A DNA stretch of 64,000 nt from Flavobacterium sp. GSB-24 (GCF_027924665.1 NZ_AP027043.1:930001-994000), one strand, 5' to 3'. Counted from the first letter of the stretch, positions 21,801 through 30,033 are shown. Translations and numbers: made by a program. Notes: generated from the sequence alone by a model not told the origin.

Positions 21801-23395
21801 GCAAGTTGTGCCTGTGTTTTTTGCGGAGTTGCAACAGCAGCTTTCGCTTTTGCGGCAGCTTCAGCATCAGCTTTTGCTTTTGCGTCTGCAGCTAATTTTA
21901 ATTTCATTGCTTCTGCATCAGCCTTCGCTTTGTCAGCTGCAAGTTGTGCTTGTGTTTTTTGTGCTGCAGTTGCTCCTGGCTTGTTTGCAGCGGCTTGTGC
22001 TCTTGCAGCGGCAGCAGCATCCACTCTAGCTTTATTATCTGCAGCTAATTTTATTCTACGTTCTTCTGCATCTGCTCTTGCTTTATCAGCAGCCAATTGT
22101 GCAGCAGTTTTTTGTGTTGCAGCAACTGCTCTATTTGCTGTGGCTGTTTGTGCTCTCGCAGCAGCAGCAGCATCGGCTTTTGCTTTTGCATCTGCCGCTA
22201 ATTTTATCTTAATAGCTTCAGCATCTGCTTTAGCTTTGTTGTCAGCTTCTAATTTTGCTTTTGCAGCAGCTTCGGCATCTGCCTTAACTTTCTCTGCAGC
22301 GGCAAGTCTGGCTTGTTTTGCTTCAGCATCGGCTTTTGCTTTTGCTTCGGCTGCCAGTCTATTCTTTTCAGCAATCTCAGTTCTGTTAACTTGAGTTGCT
22401 TCTGATTTTGGTTTTGCAGGTACTGGCTTTGGTTTAGATGGATCAATCAATGATCCTTCATCATCATCTCCGTAATAATAATTTCTGTTTTTGAATTTAT
22501 AGGCAATGGCAAATTCGTGTGATCCGCCTAGGTTTGAGAAATTGCCCATTCCTCTTTCGTAGTTATATTCAATAGCAATGCTTGGAGAAATATTAACCCC
22601 AAGTCCCGCTGAAACTCCATATAAAGTGTTGTAACCTGCTTGTGCCCAAACTCCTTGTTGAAGAGTCAACATACCAAGTCCGGAAATAACTGTTTTGTCT
22701 TTTTTAATCTCTGTTTTTAAAATACCTGAAAATTTACTTCTGTCAAAAAATCCATAGCTGTCAATGTACCCAGTGTACATTGCATGAAGTTCAATTGCTC
22801 TTTCTGGATCATCTTTAACCATTCCGGACCCAAAATTGTAAAGCACTAAATTGTTGATCGACAATCCGAAATCTAGAAAAGTTGTACCATAGTTAATACC
22901 TGGATTTACGGTAAGAAGTGTACTTTTAGGAAATTCTCCAGTTAGAATATCTGAATCGTCTGAGATAATTTTTCCTGTATTTAAACCGCTTTGGTAAGCA
23001 CCAACATTTAAACCAAAAGTCAAATTACTGTCTTCTTGAAGAACAATGTTGTGCGCAAAATTGACAACACCTCCAAAAACAGTCATTAATCCATAATTTT
23101 GTTGAAATAATGCAACTGCAAAAGCATCATTTTCTTTGATACGTCCAGAATAATTGGCAATATAAGTCTGTGGAGCATCATCAAACTGAACCCATTGTCT
23201 CTTATTATAAAAGCTTATATATGGATTTGTTTCTCGAACAAAACTGAATGTTGGGTTAATTAAATATCTATTAAACTTTAAAGAATTTCTGATAGGTAAT
23301 GAAAACGAAACAACTCCATCCTCAGAAGCATTTTGAGAATAGAGTACATTTGAAAAACCGTAAAATAAAGTGATGAATAGTAAAATTTTCTTCAT
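18824..23395 (-). CDS. sprD: SprD-like: PorP/SprF domain, long coiled coil and SPOR-like C-terminus
   Basis: The protein has 1,523 residues. Residues 1-20 are a signal peptide and about 20-310 a PorP/SprF-like barrel (RYLINPTFSFVRETNPYISF, then repeated beta strands). A Pro/Lys linker (PSKPKPVPAKPKSE) follows. Residues about 340-1250 are an Ala/Lys/Glu/Asp repeat such as LAADAKAKADAEALQAK, expected to be a very long coiled coil. Another charged helical region precedes a terminal ~80 residues (GYYLIIAVHNSVEKRDEF to IVKVEN) that resemble a SPOR peptidoglycan-binding fold. In F. johnsoniae, sprD lies between sprC and sprB and is required for normal gliding on agar. The start is one base after the stop of the upstream gene. 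The symbol is assigned by order and size class; the SPOR call is inference from pattern. Confidence 0.72.
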   Translation of the reverse strand: MKKILLFITLFYGFSNVLYSQNASEDGVVSFSLPIRNSLKFNRYLINPTFSFVRETNPYISFYNKRQWVQFDDAPQTYIANYSGRIKENDAFAVALFQQNYGLMTVFGGVVNFAHNIVLQEDSNLTFGLNVGAYQSGLNTGKIISDDSDILTGEFPKSTLLTVNPGINYGTTFLDFGLSINNLVLYNFGSGMVKDDPERAIELHAMYTGYIDSYGFFDRSKFSGILKTEIKKDKTVISGLGMLTLQQGVWAQAGYNTLYGVSAGLGVNISPSIAIEYNYERGMGNFSNLGGSHEFAIAYKFKNRNYYYGDDDEGSLIDPSKPKPVPAKPKSEATQVNRTEIAEKNRLAAEAKAKADAEAKQARLAAAEKVKADAEAAAKAKLEADNKAKADAEAIKIKLAADAKAKADAAAAARAQTATANRAVAATQKTAAQLAADKARADAEERRIKLAADNKARVDAAAAARAQAAANKPGATAAQKTQAQLAADKAKADAEAMKLKLAADAKAKADAEAAAKAKAAVATPQKTQAQLAADKAKADAEAMKLKLAADAKAKADAEAAEKAKAAAAKPVAAPQKTAAQLAADKAKADAEAAAKARLAAAEKVKADAEAARQARLAAAEKAKADAEAARLKLIEDNKAKAEAAEAKRKADAKAKAEAADMQSILAADAKAKADSDALQARLAAEAKAKAAAEAKTKASIDAANKAKAAADAKAKAAEEAALKEKLAADAKAKADEEARQALIAAEAKAKADAEALKLKQAKDARQAQLAAEAKAKADAEALQAKLVADAKAKADAEAAAKAKLEADNKAKAEAEAQQARLAAEAAAKADAEAEKARLAADAKAKADMEALQAKLIADARVKADAEATAKAKAEAEAKKLQEAEEARQAKLAADAKAKADAEALQAKLAADAKAKADAEALKAQQAAEAKAKVEEEARQAKLAADAKAKADAEALQAKLAADAKAKADAEALKAQQAAEAKAKVEEEARQAKLAADAKAKADAEALEAKLAADAKAKADMAALQAKLLADAKVKADAEATAKAKADAEAKKLQEEEEARQAKLAADAKAKADAEAVKAQQAAETKAKVEEEARQAKLAADAKAKADAEALQAKLAADAKAKADAEALKAQQAAEAKAKLDEEARQAKLAADAKAKADAEALEAKLAADAKAKADMAALQAKLLADAKAKADAEATEKLKAEEETRRLREEEDRQAKLAAEKAKADAEAAALAASAKDATAKAIDDLTKSIDDTSKTQNDLLAQFTATVANKQKDLSDLKEENDLSEKGIYREPKPFKSVAAENSQIEALKLQIAEANNSMKNEINKLTNLYNERLKKFPKNDPLNKAYLDKINELKAAQLRMEKEGAALLADLERIKTETEIERKRRIKRAAYENDQGRYAQDIAALKRIKETTKLSSTPLTANDFDFGEEQSNMQIIKNIKNSDSGYYLIIAVHNSVEKRDEFLTKAVASGRSDVNFFYNVATSKYYIYYEKYDGLQEATKALEAKGTKPYNGKMAIVKVEN
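19991..20577 (-). repeat. Recent 465-bp-offset direct repeat inside sprD
   Basis: A block of about 122 bases at 19991-20112 recurs without visible mismatch at 20456-20577, an offset of 465 bases (155 codons, in frame). Elsewhere in the coiled-coil region codons vary between units, so identity here points to recent in-frame duplication or gene conversion. Confidence 0.75.
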
Positions 23396-23396
23396 A

Positions 23397-24830
23397 TTAT
23401 TTTATCACAGTTATTGATCCTTTTTTTTCACCTGTGTCGCCTTTAATGACATAGTAATAAACGGGATTTACATTTTTAAAATCTATATTGTTTTGAGGCC
23501 AATCGCCTTGATAATTCACTACATCGAGAACCTTATCTCCGTTTGAACTAATAATAATTACACTGGTAGAAGCATTCTTATATTCATCTGGAATATTCCA
23601 ATACGGATTCATCCCGCTCAACTTTATGATATTTGGAATAACTGTTGACGGTCCGGAATCACCATTAATTTTAAATGAAAACTCTCTGTTTGCAATACAA
23701 CCAGAGGCTTGAGAAATTTTTACTTTGTAATTACCTTTTACGGATATCACATATGAACTTCCTGTTTCTCCAGCAATTAAATTGTTGTTTAAGTACCATT
23801 CGAAAGTAGCATTTGTAGCATCTGTTGTAACATTAACCGTTAATGTTTCACCTTCACTTAGTTTATATCCATCTTGAGCATCTATGCTTGCTTCAAATCC
23901 GTTGCTTTGAAGATTAATACTTCCTGTAGCTTTACATCCTCCAAAATCTACTTCGACAGTATAAACTCCAGATTCATTTGTTGAATACGTACGATTTGTT
24001 GCACCTGCTATAACTACTCCGTCTTTTTTCCAAACATAACTATTTCCTGAAGTTGCTGTTAAAACCGTTCCTGTACCGCTGGCACAAAATGGGTTACCTA
24101 AGCTTGAATCGATTGTAACAGCAGAACCGCTGCTAGAAGAAGTGACATTGACACGATTAGAACTAAAGTTTACATCAGAACATTGTCCGTAATCAATCTC
24201 TGCATAATATTTTCCTGTACTGTTTACAACTATCTCTTTAGAACTTTGTCCTGCTATTAGAACATCGTCTTTATACCATTTGTATTTGATATTAGCGATA
24301 CTGGCAGGAGAAGGTGATTCTGAACTAATAGAAAGTGTTAAATTACCGCCAGAACAAATCATAGCGACATCACTTTTGTTATTAATAAAGAAAGGACCTT
24401 CGAATTGTTTAAAATAAGCAGGAAAAGAAGTATTTCCCAAAGAATTTTTAAATCTCGTACTAGTAACTCCAGTTGAACTTTTCACTCTTAAACTGTAGAT
24501 GTCAGAACCAACTAAATCTGTTGGCACTGCGTATTTAATTGTTTTTTGAGTAGCAGAAACATCGATTGTCTGTAGCAGTGTCGTAGCAATAGGAGAAGTA
24601 AAATTTCCCGCAGCGTCTGAAAGCTCAACTACAAAAGTAGTACCTGCGGGAAAATCTATATAACTGAAACTAGCATAAAATTCATTAAACGAATTTCCAG
24701 CACAAAGCTTTTCTAAACCATCAAATGTTTGAGGCACTATAGTTTGCGCATAAGAATTCGATTTAGCAAAGAACAAAATGCTAAATAAAAGTAAAAATTT
24801 AGTAAAAGATAAAGTAATTTTTTGAATCAT
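23397..24830 (-). CDS. sprC: SprC-like secreted Ig-fold protein with type B T9SS C-terminal domain
   Basis: This 477-residue protein has a signal peptide (KFLLLFSILFFAKSNSYAQ), then about three Ig-like units containing paired cysteines and the repeated pattern YKWYKDDVLIAG, YVWKKDGVVIAG, FEWYLNNNLIAG. The C-terminal 80 residues (IPNIIKLSGMNPYWNIPDEY to KKGSITVIK) match the type B gliding-associated sorting domain that directs export and attachment by the T9SS. Its ATG overlaps the stop of the upstream 135-codon gene in an ATGA arrangement, and its stop is one base from the sprD start, so the genes are translationally coupled. In F. johnsoniae the order is sprC-sprD-sprB-sprF, which supports the name, but SprC was not compared directly; it could be a distinct T9SS surface protein in the same operon. 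Confidence 0.62.
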   Translation of the reverse strand: MIQKITLSFTKFLLLFSILFFAKSNSYAQTIVPQTFDGLEKLCAGNSFNEFYASFSYIDFPAGTTFVVELSDAAGNFTSPIATTLLQTIDVSATQKTIKYAVPTDLVGSDIYSLRVKSSTGVTSTRFKNSLGNTSFPAYFKQFEGPFFINNKSDVAMICSGGNLTLSISSESPSPASIANIKYKWYKDDVLIAGQSSKEIVVNSTGKYYAEIDYGQCSDVNFSSNRVNVTSSSSGSAVTIDSSLGNPFCASGTGTVLTATSGNSYVWKKDGVVIAGATNRTYSTNESGVYTVEVDFGGCKATGSINLQSNGFEASIDAQDGYKLSEGETLTVNVTTDATNATFEWYLNNNLIAGETGSSYVISVKGNYKVKISQASGCIANREFSFKINGDSGPSTVIPNIIKLSGMNPYWNIPDEYKNASTSVIIISSNGDKVLDVVNYQGDWPQNNIDFKNVNPVYYYVIKGDTGEKKGSITVIK

Positions 24831-25234
24831 ATAGTGCGTGTTCTTGCTAAGTCTATACGCTCAAAAAACAAAATATCAATGAATGTTTCAGAAAAATCAT
24901 ACTTGTAGTTTTCAATTATATCTTTTGCAAGAATTGAAGTTGCTGTAAGCGATGAATTTTCCTGACATTCGTCAGATACAGTATTTGGTTCAGCTACTAT
25001 AGTAAGGCTGTCCTTGGGGTTGGACATCCCTACTATAAACTGATTAAATTTATCTGAATTGCTGTTTTCAATTACAGCATTAGTATTATTTTGGTTAACA
25101 TTACCTAAAGTTAATGTGCACTCAGAACCAGCAGCCTTTGTAGGTTTTTCTGCTGTATTCTGTGCATATAGAGTTAACGAAATAGGCGAAACCAAAAATA
25201 TTATATATAAAAAATATTTTTTCGTAGATACCAT
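24827..25234 (-). CDS. Small secreted protein at the head of the spr operon, unknown function
   Basis: The product has 135 residues with a signal peptide (YFLYIIFLVSPISLTLYAQ). The mature part is Asn/Ser/Thr-rich (LGNVNQNNTNAVIENSNSDK), and contains single cysteines near residues 38 and 89 that could form a disulfide, followed by an acidic/aromatic C-terminus. No family is recognised. The stop overlaps the start of the SprC-like gene (ATGA), so it is the first cistron of the spr operon and is probably made in step with SprC. The 102 bases upstream show no perfect TAnnTTTG box. It may be a lineage-specific accessory of the gliding apparatus; this is inference from position. Confidence 0.75.
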   Translation of the reverse strand: MVSTKKYFLYIIFLVSPISLTLYAQNTAEKPTKAAGSECTLTLGNVNQNNTNAVIENSNSDKFNQFIVGMSNPKDSLTIVAEPNTVSDECQENSSLTATSILAKDIIENYKYDFSETFIDILFFERIDLARTRTI

Positions 25235-25336
25235 TATGTTTTGATCTTTATTTGGGTCCGTTAGAGACGATACATAAATTGTGTCTGGGGACTTTATTAA
25301 TAAAATTTACGCGTGGAAATAAAAATCGAAATCTAT

Positions 25337-26629
25337 TTATCTATTGCCGCTTGAAGCCGTGATTTTTCCTAGTTGTAATCTGAAATCTGGTTTTTTAGGG
25401 TTTGCGATATCAATGAATGTTTCATTGTTACTGCTTTGAGAATAAACGTTAAAAAACACGCTATTTCCATACCAGCTCTCTAAATCTTCATTATTAGAAT
25501 TGTACTCTGTAAAGATGTTTCCGTTACATAAGTTGAAGTACATTTCTTCAAATTTGATTTTTTTAAGATTAGCATCGTTGATTTCAATTTTACTGTCTAA
25601 TAAAACAGCAGGATTGAAACCAGAGATTACACTACGCTTTAATTCAAGAGAAGCAGCTTCTGCAACATATACACATTCTTTTACTAACCCTGCTTGAATA
25701 TCAGCTTTGATATTTTCACTGTCATTAAGCATAGTAATATTTGTAGCAGCTACGAGAGTTTGTTTTTTTGTAAAGTCTGTTTCGTTCTTTTTCTCATAAG
25801 ATTTCACCTCCATACAACGAGATCCGTCTTTGTTACTTGATAAGTAAGAAGATCTAACTGCTAAAGAGTTGAATAAACGACATTGTACACCTTGTGTAAA
25901 TTTAAAGTCGTCGTTGATAGATTTATAAGAAACTAATTTAGAAGCATTAACATCTCCACCGAAGAAAGCAAATGAATCTCCTCCAGAGTAGCTTACCATT
26001 ACATTGTCAATAATCGTTTTATTACCAACACCTGCAATAGTTAAACCGTTAAATGTATCTAAACCTTTTACTTTTTTACCAGCAAACTCGATTCTAACAA
26101 ATCTTAAAATTCCAGAGTTTGAAGCTACGTTGTCTCCACCGTAAGTAGTAAGAGTTGGGTCAAGATCAAGGTTGTAAGAACCTACATTTCCAAATTTATT
26201 AATTGGAGCATCACCAAGAATTACAAGTCCACCCCAGTCTCCAGCTTTTTTCATGCTGCGGTTTGAAGTAAATACAATTGGATCTGTTTCTAAACCGTCT
26301 GCAACAATTTGTGCACCTTTTGTAACTACCAATGTTCCTTTTGTTTCGAAATCACCAATAATTAAAGTTCCTGGTTCAATAGTTAAAACAGCATTGTTTG
26401 TAACATATACGTTTCCTTGCAAAACGTAGATATTTCTTTTCAGCAATTTAGTATTAACAGAAATATTTCCTGCTAAAATTTGGTTTGCTTCTCCATAGTC
26501 CACTTTGTTAGGCTTAAACTCAGTCCAATTGTTTAACCAATTGTTGTAGCCCATAATTCCTTTCTCTTGTTGAGCACTCATACTCGTAACTGTCAAAAGA
26601 ACGCAGATTAATTGAGTAATTTTTTTCAT
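25337..26629 (-). CDS. Secreted beta-helix-like protein of unknown function
   Basis: The gene encodes 430 residues. A signal peptide (ITQLICVLLTVTSMSAQ) precedes a region with short repeated hydrophobic strands typical of right-handed beta-helix or adhesin folds: NVYVTNNAVLTIEPGTLIIG, then GTLVVTKGAQIVADG and DPIVFTSN, followed by GDWGGLVILGDAPIN. This arrangement is widespread in secreted Bacteroidota proteins. No T9SS C-terminal domain is evident: the end reads RLQLGKITASSGNR. It lies just upstream of the spr operon on the same strand with a gap of about 100 bases, and could be co-transcribed with it. A surface or periplasmic role is inferred; the substrate is unknown. Confidence 0.75.
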   Translation of the reverse strand: MKKITQLICVLLTVTSMSAQQEKGIMGYNNWLNNWTEFKPNKVDYGEANQILAGNISVNTKLLKRNIYVLQGNVYVTNNAVLTIEPGTLIIGDFETKGTLVVTKGAQIVADGLETDPIVFTSNRSMKKAGDWGGLVILGDAPINKFGNVGSYNLDLDPTLTTYGGDNVASNSGILRFVRIEFAGKKVKGLDTFNGLTIAGVGNKTIIDNVMVSYSGGDSFAFFGGDVNASKLVSYKSINDDFKFTQGVQCRLFNSLAVRSSYLSSNKDGSRCMEVKSYEKKNETDFTKKQTLVAATNITMLNDSENIKADIQAGLVKECVYVAEAASLELKRSVISGFNPAVLLDSKIEINDANLKKIKFEEMYFNLCNGNIFTEYNSNNEDLESWYGNSVFFNVYSQSSNNETFIDIANPKKPDFRLQLGKITASSGNR

Positions 26630-26677
26630 GATAAGGGGGGTATTACGGTTAATAATAAATTTGGGTATGCGTAAATG

Positions 26678-26735
26678 AAAAAACTCCTCTCGAGTTTTCC
26701 GAAATTATCAGAACCCTCGAGAATGAGTTTTTTTT
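26678..26735 (-). terminator. Terminator-like hairpin between the 150-aa and 430-aa genes
   Basis: A two-part stem pairs AAAACTC with GAGTTTT and CTCGAG with CTCGAG, with A/T runs on both sides. It lies downstream of the 150-aa gene on the minus strand and is followed there by a T-run, so it probably ends that transcript or attenuates read-through. Confidence 0.55.
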
Positions 26736-26818
26736 TATTTTGTTTCTCAAGAATGTTCAAATAGATTTCATCCATCTACGTAAACATTTCGAAAAAGGTT
26801 TTAAAAAAAATATCTTTA

Positions 26819-27271
26819 TTACATTTCGTTCAAATCGTTGAACTCGTGTAATGATTTCAATGTACTTTCGTAGAACAAGATTGCAGCGATTAGATTTCCT
26901 TTATCAGAGTAAGGCATCATTTTTCTTTGGAATTCTACTGTAGTATCCAAAAATGTTGATGTACCAACTGCCTGAGCATCTAAAACTTTTTTGTGTTCGT
27001 TATCGTCTGGAATACCAAGATCGGCCATAGTAACTCCAGGTTTTGTAACCAAAGCAATGTAAGGAAGGGTTTTTACAAGAACCTTGATACGCTCAATGTA
27101 TAATTCCAAAAGTTCTCCTTTTTGCATACCGCTCAATTCTTTTTGATCATGGTATTTACGAATAAGAGCTGTTGTACTAATAATACTTCTTGGTGCGTTT
27201 TTTGCCTGTGCCGAAACGGCTGCAGTAGTTAAGATAAAAAGTGCACTTAACAGAGTAATTTTCCCTTTCAT
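26819..27271 (-). CDS. Small secreted alpha-helical protein, unknown function
   Basis: The product has 150 residues: signal peptide (ITLLSALFILTTAAVSAQA) and a mature helical domain with no cysteines. It contains the segment MQKGELLELYIERIKVLVKTLPYIAL followed by a short acidic loop (GIPDDNEHKK), and ends LHEFNDLNEM. No known family is recognised, but its composition and length are normal for a conserved flavobacterial periplasmic protein. It has its own promoter at 27305-27334 and a hairpin downstream, so it is probably monocistronic. Its position next to the 430-aa gene and the spr operon suggests an envelope role but proves nothing. Confidence 0.72.
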   Translation of the reverse strand: MKGKITLLSALFILTTAAVSAQAKNAPRSIISTTALIRKYHDQKELSGMQKGELLELYIERIKVLVKTLPYIALVTKPGVTMADLGIPDDNEHKKVLDAQAVGTSTFLDTTVEFQRKMMPYSDKGNLIAAILFYESTLKSLHEFNDLNEM

Positions 27272-27304
27272 AGATTCTTATTTATAATTGGTTGTTGATA
27301 AAAA

Positions 27305-27334
27305 CAAAAATATATAAATTAACTTAAATTACAA
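27305..27334 (-). promoter_or_regulatory. Promoter of the 150-aa secreted protein gene
   Basis: On the minus strand TTG (27334-27332) is followed by a 19-base spacer and TATTTTTG (27312-27305), matching TTG-N17-23-TAnnTTTG. The ATG at 27271 lies 33 bases after the -7 box. Confidence 0.65.
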
Positions 27335-27672
27335 CTCTAATGATTTTTTTTTTCAAAAAAAAACCTTAAAAAAACCTTAAAAACCAGTGTTATGTCGAGA
27401 AAATGTGCGTTTTAACGTGCTTTTTGTTAAATTTGTTAAAATCTAAACCGTAAGATAATCGCTATAAAAAAAACGAATCCTTTCTTTTAAATAATAAAAA
27501 AATACTTACGTTTCGCGTTTTTTGAAAAAAAATATTAACAAAAAAATCTTGATATCTGCTCAGGTTGAGACATTTATTAACAAAATTATGTCGAAAGTCA
27601 TCCGAAAAAAATCGAAAAATGAGTTTGTAATTTCAAAATTATAACTACGAAATAATCTTATCTGTAAAATTT
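27313..27672. other. AT-rich divergent intergenic region
   Basis: This gap separates the minus-strand 150-aa gene from plus-strand holB. Apart from the two promoters at its edges it holds only poly-A/T tracts and a short direct repeat of AAAAAACCTT near 27358-27389. No ORF or structured RNA is apparent. Confidence 0.5.
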
Positions 27673-27700
27673 TTGACTACATCATTTTCTTCTATCTTTG
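27673..27700 (+). promoter_or_regulatory. holB promoter, predicted leaderless
   Basis: TTG at 27673-27675, a 17-base spacer and TATCTTTG at 27693-27700 match the consensus exactly. The holB ATG begins four bases after the -7 box, about where transcription should start. Confidence 0.75.
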
Positions 27701-27704
27701 CTCC

Positions 27705-28853
27705 ATGCAATTTTCTCAAATTTTAGGTCAAGATTACATCAAAAGCCACTTGATAAAAAGTGCTGCTTCTGGTAGAATCCCGCATGCACAATTATTCGTT
27801 GGTCCAGAAGGAAGTGGCACATTAATCACTGCCATTGCTTATGCCCAGTACATTTTATGCAGTAATACAGGCGACGAAAATTCAAACGGAAACGATTCTT
27901 GTAATCTTAAGTTTGAAAACATTTCACATCCAGATCTGCATTTTATTTATCCAACCGTTACTACCGAAGATGTAAAAACCAAACCCAAAAGTTTAGATTT
28001 TATACAAGACTGGCGCAGTTTCATTCAAGAAATGCCCTACGGTGGTTTGTTCGATTGGTATAAAATTCTTGGTGTACAAAACAAACAGGGAGAGATTCGT
28101 GTTGAAGATGCGCAGGAAGTGTTAAAATCACTTGCTTTGAAATCTTATGAAGGCGGTTATAAAATCATGATTATCTGGATGGCCGATAAAATGAATATCG
28201 CCGCTTCTAATAAACTTTTGAAACTTTTAGAAGAACCGTCAGATAAAACCATGTTTATTCTGATTTCTGAAAATGAAGAAGATATTATTCAAACCATTCG
28301 TTCGCGCTGCCAAGTAATTCACTTTAACGGACTTCCTGAAAAAGTTATAGCCGAAGCTTTGGTTGCACGAGAAAATATAGATCCGAACTTAGCTAAAAAA
28401 ATTGCGCATCAAGCGCAGGGTAATTTTAGCAAAGCACTGCATTTATTAAAAGAAGATGATGACGAATTTCCGTTTGAACAATGGTTTGTAAATTGGGTTC
28501 GAGCAGCTTTTAGAGCAAAAGGAAATGCAGCAGCCATTCAGGATTTAATTTCCTGGAGCGAGCAAATCGCTGCGCTTGGACGCGAAAGCCAGAAAAAATT
28601 CATACAGTATTGTATCGAAATGTTCCGACAAGCTCTGATGTTAAATTATCAAGCGCCGAGTTTAGTTTACATAGAACCAAAAGTTGATAAATTTAAACTC
28701 GAAAATTTTGCGCCTTTTGTAAATGGAAACAACATTCACGAAATTTTTAAAGAACTTTCAGATGCCATGTACCATATTGAAAGAAACGGAAATGCAAAAA
28801 TAATTCTAACCGATTTATCTATCAAACTAACTCGTTTAATTCATAAAAAATAG
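27705..28853 (+). CDS. holB: DNA polymerase III delta-prime subunit
   Basis: The 382-residue AAA+ protein of the clamp loader acts with gamma/tau and delta to load the sliding clamp. Visible features are the N-terminal LGQDYIKSHL helix, a degenerate P-loop GPEGSGTL (residues about 33-40) lacking the catalytic Lys as in delta-prime subunits, and a zinc-module-like insert with cysteines at CSNTGDENSNGNDSC. The LLEEPSD motif and IRSRC sensor-1 region complete the family pattern. A C-terminal helical collar follows. The start coincides with the predicted transcription start, suggesting a leaderless mRNA. The next gene follows after 7 bases, so they form an operon. The alternative gamma/tau assignment is disfavoured by the degenerate P-loop. 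Confidence 0.9.
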   Translation: MQFSQILGQDYIKSHLIKSAASGRIPHAQLFVGPEGSGTLITAIAYAQYILCSNTGDENSNGNDSCNLKFENISHPDLHFIYPTVTTEDVKTKPKSLDFIQDWRSFIQEMPYGGLFDWYKILGVQNKQGEIRVEDAQEVLKSLALKSYEGGYKIMIIWMADKMNIAASNKLLKLLEEPSDKTMFILISENEEDIIQTIRSRCQVIHFNGLPEKVIAEALVARENIDPNLAKKIAHQAQGNFSKALHLLKEDDDEFPFEQWFVNWVRAAFRAKGNAAAIQDLISWSEQIAALGRESQKKFIQYCIEMFRQALMLNYQAPSLVYIEPKVDKFKLENFAPFVNGNNIHEIFKELSDAMYHIERNGNAKIILTDLSIKLTRLIHKK

Positions 28854-28860
28854 ATTTCAA

Positions 28861-29244
28861 ATGAACAATGTTGCTTCAATCTTACTTTTGGCATTTTTAG
28901 CCTTAACTTTTTTACAATCGGGCTACGAAAAAATTTTTTATTGGAATGATAATGTAACTTGGCTTAAAGAACATTTTGCCAAAACACCACTAAAAAATCA
29001 AGTACCGCTCGCTCTTTTACACTTACTGATATTAGAATTAATTTCGGGAATCTTATGTGTTGTCGGCGGTATTCAATTGCTAACAAATAACGGAAGAGAA
29101 TTTGGTTTTTATGGAGCTATATTTTCATGTATTTGTCTCTTAATGATGCTTTTCGGACAAAGACTAGCAAAAGATTACGATGGCGCGAGAACCATTGTCA
29201 TATATTTTATACCGGCTGTAATGGCAGTTTATTGGTTGAATTAA
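28861..29244 (+). CDS. DoxX-like four-helix membrane protein
   Basis: The product has 127 residues with four hydrophobic segments (about 4-20, 50-72, 80-100, 108-126). The first carries the pattern LTFLQSGYEKIFYW, typical of DoxX/DoxD-related integral membrane proteins, where a Lys/Glu near the first helix is conserved. Function in this family is poorly defined; some members bind quinones or take part in redox homeostasis. The gene starts 7 bases after holB and is probably co-transcribed, though no functional link to the clamp loader is evident. Confidence 0.75.
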   Translation: MNNVASILLLAFLALTFLQSGYEKIFYWNDNVTWLKEHFAKTPLKNQVPLALLHLLILELISGILCVVGGIQLLTNNGREFGFYGAIFSCICLLMMLFGQRLAKDYDGARTIVIYFIPAVMAVYWLN

Positions 29245-29366
29245 CAACCGTAAATATTTTAAAGTTAGCAATAGATTTCACAAATTCTAACAGATTTTAA
29301 TCTGTTTAATCTGTGGCAAAAAAGTCCAATTATTGGGCATCCAAACAAAATTTTATTATTAAGAAA

Positions 29367-29876
29367 ATGAATCCAAAACATCCTTCAGAATCTCTAACTA
29401 TTTTAACTGATTTAGTTTTACCGAGCGAAACTAATCCTTTAAACAATCTTTTTGGCGGCGAATTATTAGCCCGAATGGATCGCGCTGCAAGTATTGCTGC
29501 CCGCAGACATTCACGTAGAATTGTAGTTACGGCTTCTGTAAATCACGTTGCTTTTAACAGAGCTATTTCGCTTGGAAGCGTTGTAACGGTAGAAGCAAAA
29601 GTTTCAAGATCATTCAAAAGTTCTATGGAAGTTTTTATTGATGTGTGGGTAGAAGACCGCGAATCTGGAAACAGAACCAAAGCAAATGAAGCAATTTATA
29701 CTTTTGTTGCTGTAGACGACACTGGACGACCAGTTGAAGTACCTGCGATTGTACCTGAAACCGATCTAGAAATACAACGTTTTGACGCGGCGCTTCGTCG
29801 TAAACAGCTGAGTTTATTACTTGCCGGAAAGATAAAACCATCTGATGCAACAGAATTAAAGGCTTTATTTTTATAG
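29367..29876 (+). CDS. Acyl-CoA thioesterase, hot-dog fold
   Basis: The protein is 169 residues long from the ATG at 29367; an in-frame GTG at 29313 would add an unrelated 18-residue lead and is rejected. The hot-dog signature NPLNNLFGGELLARMDRAAS is followed by ASVNHVAFNRAISLGSVVTV and a typical basic/acidic tail, as in bacterial long-chain acyl-CoA thioesterases of the YciA/ACOT type. These hydrolyse acyl-CoA to free fatty acid and CoA in the cytosol. It follows the DoxX-like gene with 122 bases between, so it could be co-transcribed. A precise substrate cannot be read from sequence. Confidence 0.85.
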   Translation: MNPKHPSESLTILTDLVLPSETNPLNNLFGGELLARMDRAASIAARRHSRRIVVTASVNHVAFNRAISLGSVVTVEAKVSRSFKSSMEVFIDVWVEDRESGNRTKANEAIYTFVAVDDTGRPVEVPAIVPETDLEIQRFDAALRRKQLSLLLAGKIKPSDATELKALFL

Positions 29877-30033
29877 TACAATTTGTGCAAATTTGATACA
29901 ATTTGGGACAATTAACTTCAAAAAAAAGAACTAATTTTACCAAATTACAAGTCACAAATAAAAACCAGGAAGTTATTTGCTCTTTTTGATTTTTGTTTGA
30001 AAGAAAATAACAATTTAGACACTTAATAAAAAG

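Noticed and set aside
20914..22394. Plus-strand ORFs of up to 200 codons opposite the SprD coiled coil
   Set aside because: They are Leu- or Ala/Phe-rich reverse-frame translations of the GCN/AAA codon repeat and have no start context or family match.
29289..29306. AACAGATT/AATCTGTT inverted repeat before the thioesterase gene as a terminator
   Set aside because: The loop is only two bases and no T-run follows; it is too weak to claim.
29635..29955. Minus-strand ORFs over the thioesterase gene
   Set aside because: They are shadows of the coding frame with no start context.
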